Shown here piece by piece: positions 7,406 to 13,020 of a stretch of DNA of 15,744 nt. The DNA comes from Candidatus Zophobacter franzmannii (lineage in GTDB: Bacteria; Cloacimonadota; Cloacimonadia; Cloacimonadales; JAFGVF01), in the NCBI GenBank assembly GCA_030765245.1, contig JAVCCX010000344.1:1-15744 (forward strand), read 5' to 3'. Made by a program: the position numbers and the translations under genes. Under the pieces are notes generated by a model, which was not told the origin of the DNA, made no database searches, and worked only from the letters and a program-made list of their open reading frames with translations. The stretch's first letter is position 1, and each line of letters opens with the position of its first letter.

Positions 7406-8155
7406 CTATTCTGCAGTAATCCTTTCCATTACTTCATCTGATATCTCATAGTTAGAATAAACTTTCTGAACATCATCTAAGTCTTCAAGGTTATCTATAA
7501 GTTTCATCAGTTTCTCTGCAAAGTCATCAGCGTTGATAGTTGATTTTGGGATTTTGGTGAGTTCAGCATTTTCACAGGTATATCCTAGTTTCTCAACTGC
7601 GCGTAAACAAACATGGAAATTGGTTGTTTGAGTGAATATCTCAAAGTTGTCATCTAATAGAACTATATCTTCAGCACCGGCTTCTAACATTTCCATCATA
7701 ATTTCATCTTCATCAAGCCCGGCTGAAGGAATGGTGAAATAACCCTTACTATCAAAGTTCCATGATACAGCACCGTTTTCACCCAGAGATCCACCATATT
7801 TTGAGAAGCAATGTCTTACTTCAGCAACTGTACGGTTTTTGTTATCTGTAAGGCATTCTACTATAACGGCAACACCATTGTGACCGTAGCCTTCGTATGA
7901 TATATGGTCATAACTAACGCCATCAAGTTCACCGGTACCACGCTTAATGGCTCTTTCGATGTTATCTTTAGGCATATTATGTTGTTTGGCCAACCCTACA
8001 GCCGTACGAAGGGAGGCATTAGTTTCTTGATCCGATCCGCCTTGTTTAGCTGCAACAATAATCTCTTTAACTATTCGGGTGAATACTTTGCCACGCTTTG
8101 CATCGGCAGCACCTTTCTTATGTTTTATCGAACTCCACTTATTATGTCCTGACAT
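7406..8155 (-). CDS. yebC: YebC/PmpR/TACO1-family regulatory protein
   Basis: 249 residues with the classic start MSGHNKWSSIKHKKGA and the downstream motifs YEGYGHNGVAVIVECLTDN (85-103) and VRHCFSKYGGSLGENGAVSW (about 112-131), the full three-domain length. Members were described as DNA-binding regulators (next to ruv genes and others); more recent work on YebC and mitochondrial TACO1 points to a translation role at hard-to-read stretches such as polyproline. First gene of the yebC-ruvC-ruvA-rsmB operon. A GAGG ribosome site lies about 8 bases before the ATG; no clear promoter is visible in the 30 bases between the preceding terminator hairpin and the gene. Confidence 0.96.
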   Translation of the reverse strand: MSGHNKWSSIKHKKGAADAKRGKVFTRIVKEIIVAAKQGGSDQETNASLRTAVGLAKQHNMPKDNIERAIKRGTGELDGVSYDHISYEGYGHNGVAVIVECLTDNKNRTVAEVRHCFSKYGGSLGENGAVSWNFDSKGYFTIPSAGLDEDEIMMEMLEAGAEDIVLLDDNFEIFTQTTNFHVCLRAVEKLGYTCENAELTKIPKSTINADDFAEKLMKLIDNLEDLDDVQKVYSNYEISDEVMERITAE

Positions 8156-8185
8156 TTTATTTACCTCATTGAATTTATTAAAATG

Positions 8186-8205
8186 GGGAGGTATTTCTAC
8201 CTCCC
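8186..8205 (-). terminator. Intrinsic terminator after the EF-G-like gene
   Basis: An 8-base perfect stem (GGGAGGTA / TACCTCCC) with a GAAA tetraloop when read on the minus strand, followed by the T-rich CATTTTAATAAATT. The tail is weaker than a classic U-tract, so some read-through into yebC is likely; this may be how yebC is transcribed, since no separate promoter is evident. Confidence 0.65.
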
Positions 8206-8249
8206 TTCATTTGTGTTAAATCTTTAAATATTGTAAAGAAATATTTTAG

Positions 8250-10304
8250 TTAATCTTTAGCTTCATTTGCAGTAGCGATAACTTTCTTTGCATTTTCTTC
8301 CGGGAGCTTCTCATAATGAGAGAATTCATTCGTAAACCTTCCACGACCCTGAGTAAGTGATTTAAGAGAAGGGAAGTATGAGAAAATCTCACTCTGTGGC
8401 ATTTGAGCTTTAAGAATCTGTTTGCGACCTTTCTGCTCCATCCCAAGAATTCTACCTCTACGAGTAGAGATATCACCCATAACATCACCCATATATTCTA
8501 AAGGGATTACGATGTCAGCAATAACGATTGGTTCAAGTAAGATTGGTTTTGCAGTTTCAAAAGCAAGCTTCAAACACTGTGAAGATGCTATTTTGAAAGC
8601 CATTTCTGAGGAGTCAACATCATGGTAAGAACCAAAGTAGAGTTCTACAGAAATATCAACAATCTCAAATCCTGCAACAACACCTTTCTTAAGGGATTCG
8701 TTAAGGCCTTTTTCAATGGCTGGGATATAATTTGAAGGCACAACACCACCAACGATGCCATTAATGAATTCGAATCCTTCACCACGCTGTCTAGGTTTAA
8801 CTCTGAAATAAACCTCACCATACTGACCTTTACCACCGGATTGCTTCTTATGTTTGTATTTAACATCAGCACTACCCTGGATTGTCTCTTTATAAGGTAC
8901 TTTAGGGTCTTGAAGGTTAGCTTCAACTTTATATCTTGATTTAAGTTTTCTTTGAAGAAGAGCAATCTGTTGTGAACCCATACCGGCAACGATATTCTCA
9001 TGTGTCTCTTTTTTGATAAAAGAACGGATGGTAGGATCTTCATTACTAAGCTTATGGATTGCTTCACCAATTTTGTCTTCATCAGACTGGTTCTCAGCTC
9101 TGATTGTCTGCCAGTAAACCGGTTCTGGTAAAACAACAGGTGGGAAAGCATAGTCGCTACCACTCTTTACTATTGAGCAAAGATTACGAGCTGTTTTGAG
9201 TTTAACAAGTCCACCAATTTCACCCGCTTTGAGTTCGTTAGTGTCTTTTCTGGTCTTACCTAAAATGTAGAACATATTACCAATCTTATCTTTTCCATCC
9301 TTTTCAGGAACGAAGACTTCGAGGGCATTTGTTAAGAAACCTGAGAAAACTCTGATATAGGCAATGTCGCCCATGATTGGGTCTGCAATATTCTTAAAGA
9401 TATATGCAACAAGGTCACCGTCAGGTGATACAATCATTTTCTGATGCTCATCTTTTACTAGAACATCAATCTCACTCATATCTGCAGGTGATGGGAAGTA
9501 GTTAATGCTTCCTTCGATAAAAGCACGAATACCTTTGTTTGAATTAGCAGAACATGCAAAAGCAGGTACAATAGCTTTAGATGTTATTGCAGCTTTTAGC
9601 CCTTGAGTCATATCTTCAACACTGAGATCCATTTCTTCAAGGAACTTGTCGAGTAAAGCTTCATTAGTTTCAGCAATGCTTTCCATCAATTCAAGACGCT
9701 TCTCTTCAACAGCATCCACCATATCGGCAGGTACATCTACTAATTCATTATCAATATATGATTTATTTCTTACTAAATCAACAACACCGCGGAAGTTTTC
9801 TTCTGCCCCGATAGGAATAATAACAGGAGTAACTTTAACATCAAGATTTTCATAGATTAACTCTATAATCTTGTTGTAGTCAGCGTTGTCACTATCCATT
9901 CTGTTGATTAGAAGTGCTCTTGCAGGACGAACATTTTCAAGGAGTTCAAAGGCCTGTTCAAGTCCAACTTCAAAGCCACCGGCAGCATTTGCAACTACAA
10001 CAGCAGTTTCAGCTGCAACAATGGAAGTTGTTTGATCACCAATCATATCTGGATTTCCGGGGGTATCAACGATGTTGATTCTTGCATCCTTCCAATCAAC
10101 ATAACCCATTCCGGTCATAAGGGACATCTTTTTATCGATTTCCTCTTGATCAAAGTCAAGGACAGTGTTACCATCTTTGACTCTTCCAATTTTGGTTGTC
10201 ATTTTTGCCAAGCTGAAAAGGTGTTCTGAAAGAGTAGTTTTACCTGCTCCACTCGCACCGAACAAGGCGATGTTTCGTATGTTTTGTAAACTGTATTGCT
10301 TCAT
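8250..10304 (-). CDS. fusA: Elongation factor G-like GTPase (divergent EF-G paralogue)
   Basis: A 684-residue five-domain translational GTPase of the EF-G family. P-loop GASGAGKT (16-23), switch II DTPGNPD (80-86), NRMD (134-137) replacing NKxD, and CSANSNKG for G5. Domains II-V follow, with KHKKQSGGKGQYGEVYF and YHDVDSSEMAF intact in domain IV. The histidine of the canonical DTPGH motif, needed for GTP hydrolysis in EF-G and EF-Tu, is Asn84, and the switch I 'RGITI' stretch is replaced by KKMSLMTG (58-65). These features match the second EF-G type (EF-G2/FusA2 group, often DTPGY) rather than the main translocase, so a standard fusA in the str operon is expected elsewhere. Monocistronic, GGGGGAA ribosome site just before the ATG. 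Its precise role is unproven. Confidence 0.9.
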   Translation of the reverse strand: MKQYSLQNIRNIALFGASGAGKTTLSEHLFSLAKMTTKIGRVKDGNTVLDFDQEEIDKKMSLMTGMGYVDWKDARINIVDTPGNPDMIGDQTTSIVAAETAVVVANAAGGFEVGLEQAFELLENVRPARALLINRMDSDNADYNKIIELIYENLDVKVTPVIIPIGAEENFRGVVDLVRNKSYIDNELVDVPADMVDAVEEKRLELMESIAETNEALLDKFLEEMDLSVEDMTQGLKAAITSKAIVPAFACSANSNKGIRAFIEGSINYFPSPADMSEIDVLVKDEHQKMIVSPDGDLVAYIFKNIADPIMGDIAYIRVFSGFLTNALEVFVPEKDGKDKIGNMFYILGKTRKDTNELKAGEIGGLVKLKTARNLCSIVKSGSDYAFPPVVLPEPVYWQTIRAENQSDEDKIGEAIHKLSNEDPTIRSFIKKETHENIVAGMGSQQIALLQRKLKSRYKVEANLQDPKVPYKETIQGSADVKYKHKKQSGGKGQYGEVYFRVKPRQRGEGFEFINGIVGGVVPSNYIPAIEKGLNESLKKGVVAGFEIVDISVELYFGSYHDVDSSEMAFKIASSQCLKLAFETAKPILLEPIVIADIVIPLEYMGDVMGDISTRRGRILGMEQKGRKQILKAQMPQSEIFSYFPSLKSLTQGRGRFTNEFSHYEKLPEENAKKVIATANEAKD

Positions 10305-10586
10305 ATTTCCCCCATATTAGGTATTATTTTGACAATTTTGAGCCATTTTTAGTAAGGCAAAATGATTGTCAATAAAAGCTTATAATTATTCACGATACAG
10401 TACCGATATTGCCCTTCAATATAATTATGAATAGTTGGGATTCAGGAACTACATTAAGAAAAGTTTAAGTAACTTTTATGTGCTGTTTTGGAGAAAGATA
10501 TTTAGAAATATAAGAGAGAATTGAATTAGTTTATATTGATTAAATTAAGTTATCGGAAATTGATGTAGTAGTTTGTAACAATAAGA
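10305..10586. other. Leader region upstream of the EF-G-like gene, no gene seen
   Basis: AT-rich, no ORF or RNA gene supported. Contains the inverted repeat at 10329-10372 and a small hairpin AAAAGTT/AACTTTT (about 10458-10478). A TTGACA on the minus strand (10372-10367) is the best -35 candidate for the downstream gene, but only a poor -10 (AAAAAT at 16 bases) follows. Confidence 0.5.
10329..10372. repeat. Inverted repeat in the EF-G leader
   Basis: TTGACAAT (10329-10336) and ATTGTCAA (10365-10372) are perfect inverted arms, continued inward by TTTTG-GCC and GGC-AAAA with small bulges. It could be an operator or a leader hairpin in the mRNA about 25-70 bases before the start codon. Confidence 0.5.
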
Positions 10587-10608
10587 AAAGCCGTCTTGCG
10601 ACGGCTTT
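10587..10608 (-). terminator. Intrinsic terminator of the secG-tRNA-Leu unit
   Basis: A 9-base stem AAAGCCGTC / GACGGCTTT with a GCAA tetraloop on the minus strand, followed by TCTTATTG. It begins 7 bases beyond the CCA end of the tRNA and so ends the secG-tRNA transcript before the EF-G-like gene. Confidence 0.85.
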
Positions 10609-10614
10609 CTAATA

Positions 10615-10703
10615 TGGTGCAGAAGGCGGGACTTGAACCCGCACACCCAGATAAGGGCACAAGATCCTTAGTCTTGCGTGTCTGCCAATTTCACCACTTC
10701 TGC
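10615..10703 (-). tRNA. tRNA-Leu, anticodon AAG, CCA encoded
   Basis: Folded by hand on the minus strand. Acceptor GCAGAAG pairs fully with CTTCTGC, discriminator A, encoded CCA (10617-10615). D-arm with TTGGCAGAC, anticodon stem CAAGA/TCTTG, loop CTAAGGA, long class-II variable arm (GCCC/GGGT) and T-arm GCGGG-TTCAAGT-CCCGC. Class-II arm plus A73 identify leucine; U33 fixes the anticodon as AAG at 10669-10667. A34 is rare in bacterial tRNA-Leu, where GAG is usual; by analogy with tRNA-Arg(ACG) it might be deaminated to inosine by TadA, or read CUN as unmodified A. It lies 8 bases after the secG stop and is probably processed from that transcript, as leuU is in E. coli. Confidence 0.96.
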
Positions 10704-10711
10704 ACTAAAAT

Positions 10712-11050
10712 TTATTCGGTTGGAGCAGGAGTCTCTACAGGTGCAGCTACAGGCATTTCTGTTGTAGCTTCAGCAGGAGCTTCCTGAGTCCAGTCAATCT
10801 TACTCTTAGGAGCTTTAGGACTTCTATCAGACTTAATATAGATAGCCATCCAGATACATGAGATTAAGAACATCCCACCAAGTATCTTAGTCCATTTATT
10901 CAAGAAAGCACTTGCACCAGATCCGCCCAAAGCACCACCGGCTACGCTTCCAAAGTTTGCGTCAAGACCGCCTTTAGAGGTTTGAGACAAGATTACTAAC
11001 ACAAGAGCGAGAGCAATCAAAACATGTATAGCAAAAAAGAAATATAACAT
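10712..11050 (-). CDS. secG: Preprotein translocase subunit SecG
   Basis: Auxiliary inner-membrane subunit of the SecYEG channel. 112 residues with two membrane segments (about 2-22 and 53-72) separated by the family motif LSQTSKGGLDANFG...GGSGASAFLNKWTKIL. The C-terminal 40 residues are an Ala/Pro/Glu-rich cytoplasmic or periplasmic tail of low complexity that extends the usual 70-110 residue length. A TGGAG ribosome site is 5 bases before the ATG, and a strong promoter lies about 30-55 bases upstream. It is followed directly by tRNA-Leu and a terminator. Confidence 0.96.
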   Translation of the reverse strand: MLYFFFAIHVLIALALVLVILSQTSKGGLDANFGSVAGGALGGSGASAFLNKWTKILGGMFLISCIWMAIYIKSDRSPKAPKSKIDWTQEAPAEATTEMPVAAPVETPAPTE

Positions 11051-11078
11051 TTCATCTCCATTGTTTTATTGTTGTGCT

Positions 11079-11106
11079 TTTATATTTGAGCCTGTTTGGG
11101 TGTCAA
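11079..11106 (-). promoter_or_regulatory. Strong sigma-70-like promoter of secG-tRNA-Leu
   Basis: On the minus strand a perfect TTGACA (11106-11101) is followed after 16 bases by TATAAA (11084-11079). The secG start codon is 29 bases further. It makes secG-tRNA-Leu independent of trpS. Confidence 0.75.
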
Positions 11107-11171
11107 TATAAATATAGAAAAATATCTCTGCCACTATGTTTACTACGCTTTATCAATTATTTATCAATATT

Positions 11172-12173
11172 CTAACCAATGCCAATTGCCTTGCGTACTC
11201 TTCTGATAGTCTCTCCCGCAATAGTTCGAGCCTTCTCCGAACCCTCTTTCAGCAATTTGTCGATATAAGGTCTATCTTGAATAAGAACATCATATTTCTC
11301 TCTATAAGGTGAAAGGTGTTCATTCAGTACAAGGAAGAGTTCCTGTTTAGCATCACCCCATCCCATACCCCCTGCAAGATAGCGTTGCTTAAGGGCTTCG
11401 ATTTGCTCTTCACTCGCAAACAGTTTATATAATGTAAAGACAGAACAGGTTTCAGGGTCTTTAGGTTCTTCAATTACTTGAGAGTTAGTGACTATCTTCA
11501 TTATCCGTTTCCTAAGCTTCTTTTCAGGTAGGAACATCGGGATAGTGTTATTATAACTCTTACTCATCTTACGTCCATCAAGCCCAATAACTGTTTGAGT
11601 AGAAGGGGTAGAATAAGGTTCAGGAATAACCAGCACATCATCTTTATAGGCATAGTTAAGAGCTTGAGCAATGTCAGCTGCCATTTCAATGTGCTGAAAT
11701 TGGTCTTTTCCAACAGGTACGAAATTAGTATCAAAGAGTAGTATATCAGCACTCATCAGAACCGGATAAGTATATAGTCCCATATTAACGCCAATATCCT
11801 GGTCTTTGCCTTCAGCTTGATTTGTTTGGATCATTGCTTTATAGGCATGGGCTCTGTTAAGAAGTCCCTTTGGTGTTGAAGCCATAAGGATTGTCGCCAG
11901 GTCGAAGGTCTCCGGTACATCAGATTGACGATAGAAGAGAACTTCATCTGGATTTAAGCCACATGCCAACCAGGCAGCAGCTATCTCATATATATAATCT
12001 TTTAAAAGCTTAGGATCCTTAATCTGATTTAAGGCGTGGTAATCTGCAATGAAATAACGCGCATCAAACTTCTTAGCTAAATCTAAGGCCGGCTTGATAG
12101 AACCAACATAATTACCAATATGCGGATCTCCGGTTGGTTTGATACCTGTTAAGGAAACTTTCCTCATAGTCAT
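11172..12173 (-). CDS. trpS: Tryptophanyl-tRNA synthetase
   Basis: Class I synthetase that charges tRNA-Trp. 333 residues, normal for the bacterial enzyme. The HIGH-type motif is PTGDPHIGNY (13-22), the tryptophan/ATP region VPVGKDQFQHIEMAADIA (152-169) and the KMSKS loop GRKMSKSYNN (200-209). The C-terminal anticodon-binding helices are complete. The first ATG (12173) is chosen over the one two codons later because GGAG is 5 bases before it. Transcribed alone from the edge of the large noncoding region; no T-box leader or other attenuator was found upstream, and no terminator between it and the secG promoter. Confidence 0.97.
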   Translation of the reverse strand: MTMRKVSLTGIKPTGDPHIGNYVGSIKPALDLAKKFDARYFIADYHALNQIKDPKLLKDYIYEIAAAWLACGLNPDEVLFYRQSDVPETFDLATILMASTPKGLLNRAHAYKAMIQTNQAEGKDQDIGVNMGLYTYPVLMSADILLFDTNFVPVGKDQFQHIEMAADIAQALNYAYKDDVLVIPEPYSTPSTQTVIGLDGRKMSKSYNNTIPMFLPEKKLRKRIMKIVTNSQVIEEPKDPETCSVFTLYKLFASEEQIEALKQRYLAGGMGWGDAKQELFLVLNEHLSPYREKYDVLIQDRPYIDKLLKEGSEKARTIAGETIRRVRKAIGIG

Positions 12174-12340
12174 AGAAACTCCAATAGTTTAGTGATTTAA
12201 GTTAACATTATTCACTGTTGAAATTAGGCAAGAATAAATTTATGCTAATGGATAATTCCAAATATTATTAGAACTACTAAAATATGAAAGACACTAAAAA
12301 GAGAACCATTAATGAGAAGTGGTAAGCATTGCAGATGTAT

Positions 12341-12402
12341 AACGACTTTGTAAGTCGTTTATTAAATACCGACCTACAGATAGATCGACATGCAATGTCG
12401 AT
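12341..12402. repeat. Pair of perfect hairpins, 8-base stems with 3-base loops
   Basis: AACGACTT-TGT-AAGTCGTT (12341-12359) and ATCGACAT-GCA-ATGTCGAT (12384-12402). Same geometry and both with a CGAC core, 24 bases apart; the second is also bracketed by CTAC (12374-12377) and GTAG (12403-12406). The pattern is like a dispersed palindromic intergenic repeat, but copies elsewhere cannot be checked here. Confidence 0.55.
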
Positions 12403-12524
12403 GTAGTACGCTGATGTTTTTCGATACAATTGATTACTTACAGAATACAAACTTCCTGGGTTTGGTTGTGACGGTTTTAGTTTTTACACTCTTTAATCCA
12501 TCTTGCTCCGTAAAATGATGTGGC

Positions 12525-12560
12525 AAAAGCATTATATACCAAGGGAATATCAATGCTTTT
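12525..12560. repeat. Long hairpin in the noncoding region
   Basis: AAAAGCATTATAT (12525-12537) pairs with ATAT-C-AATGCTTTT (12547-12560), 13 pairs with one bulged C, around a 9-base loop. The A/T run at both ends makes it terminator-like in either direction, though the stem is AT-rich. Confidence 0.5.
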
Positions 12561-12631
12561 AAATGTGTCTCGCCAGGTCGAATATCTATGTTTTATACTT
12601 CTCCTGCTCCACTTATTTTCCATTACAATAC

Positions 12632-12680
12632 CTAATTGACTCTTAGTCGACCCTTAATTGACACTTAATTGACCCTTAAT
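12632..12680. repeat. 11-base tandem direct repeat, about 4.5 copies
   Basis: Successive units CTAATTGACTC, TTAGTCGACCC, TTAATTGACAC, TTAATTGACCC and a partial TTAAT, consensus TTAATTGACCC, in exact 11-base register. The period is close to one DNA turn, so a protein could bind all units on one face. The end is 9 bases from the palindrome at 12690. Confidence 0.75.
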
Positions 12681-12689
12681 GAAAGCACT

Positions 12690-12716
12690 AAGTTATACAC
12701 AATTTGTGTATAACTT
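12690..12716. promoter_or_regulatory. 27-base perfect palindrome with two inverted DnaA-box-like sites
   Basis: Arms AAGTTATACACAA and TTGTGTATAACTT pair perfectly around a single T. Each arm contains TTATACACA (12693-12701 on plus, 12713-12705 on minus), which fits the relaxed DnaA-box consensus TTATNCACA. The stem is AT-rich with no U-tract, so a terminator is unlikely; it may be a binding site for DnaA or for a dimeric repressor. Confidence 0.6.
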
Positions 12717-12779
12717 TCTAGTAATCGTCTTTTAAGTATTGTTATAGAGCCATAATAGGGCATAAATGTGAACCGATGA

Positions 12780-12852
12780 GCAATTTGTTGCGAATAGTAC
12801 GCAAGACGAAGGCGAGCAACTTCTGTTGCAGTAGCGAATCGGAGTTCGCTAC
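12780..12852. repeat. Cluster of three adjacent hairpins, probable intergenic repeat element
   Basis: TTGCG/CGCAA (12788-12804), GCAAC-TTCT-GTTGC (12816-12829) and GTAGCGAA-TCGGAG-TTCGCTAC (12831-12852) follow one another. Local GC is visibly higher than in the rest of the gap. This may be a structured RNA or a dispersed repeat; nothing identifies it. Confidence 0.45.
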
Positions 12853-12880
12853 CAAATAAAGAGAGAAATGAAAAAGAGTA

Positions 12881-12921
12881 ATCCCTGCCCCAAACTCACT
12901 TTGTTCACAAAGGTGCAGGAT
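12881..12921. repeat. Hairpin upstream of the secreted-protein gene
   Basis: ATCC(C)TGC (12881-12888) pairs with GCAGGAT (12915-12921) around an inner stem CTTTG-TTCA-CAAAG (12899-12912). It lies about 100 bases before the start codon at 13021 and could be part of that gene's leader. Confidence 0.35.
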
Positions 12922-13020
12922 CCCCACAACTCCCCAAGCAGAATTATGAATAAATATATTTACAGTAAAGAGTAGGGGTAGGATTCTTTGATCGCAGGCT
13001 TTGCCTTGAAGGAGTTTGAA

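Larger units (their letters stand above)
12174..13020. other. Large noncoding region at a gene-orientation switch
   Basis: About 850 bases without a convincing gene. Nearly all genes to the left run leftward and those to the right rightward. The first 160 bases are very AT-rich. Then follow two short perfect hairpins (12341-12402), a long hairpin (12525-12560), 11-base tandem repeats (12632-12680), a 27-base palindrome holding two inverted DnaA-box-like nonamers (12690-12716), a cluster of three hairpins (12780-12852) and another hairpin (12881-12921). It must contain the promoters of trpS and of the secreted protein, but no clear -35/-10 pair stands out for either. An origin-like or regulatory role is a hypothesis only. 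Confidence 0.55.

Noticed and set aside
8645..9163. 172-codon minus-strand frame inside the EF-G-like gene
   Set aside because: Out-of-frame shadow of a conserved EF-G domain; protein has no recognisable motif.
10305..10320. TAATAT just upstream of the EF-G-like gene as a -10 box
   Set aside because: It lies directly against the ribosome site; transcription would start at the ATG, leaving the clear GGGGGAA site unused.
10596..10787. 63-codon plus-strand frame over the tRNA
   Set aside because: It is antisense to tRNA-Leu and the end of secG; translated tRNA antisense often gives such frames.
12174..12330. T-box or trp attenuator upstream of trpS
   Set aside because: No conserved T-box sequence, no specifier loop or Trp-codon leader peptide, and no terminator/antiterminator pair before the trpS start.
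12632..12716. CRISPR-like array
   Set aside because: Repeats are 11 bases and directly adjacent with no spacers; no cas gene in the window.
12690..12716. dif or lox-type recombination site
   Set aside because: The half-sites do not have the inner CATAA/TTATG pattern of dif, the centre is a single base and not a 6-8 base crossover spacer, and no recombinase gene is nearby.
12742..12927. 61-codon minus-strand frame in the noncoding region
   Set aside because: It spans the three-hairpin cluster, has no ribosome site of note and no recognisable protein features; the palindromes explain the open frame better than coding does.
12988..13020. Longer start (TTG at 12988) for the secreted protein
   Set aside because: It would put 11 residues with Glu and Lys before an ideal signal peptide; ATG 13021 has AAGGAG at 6 bases.
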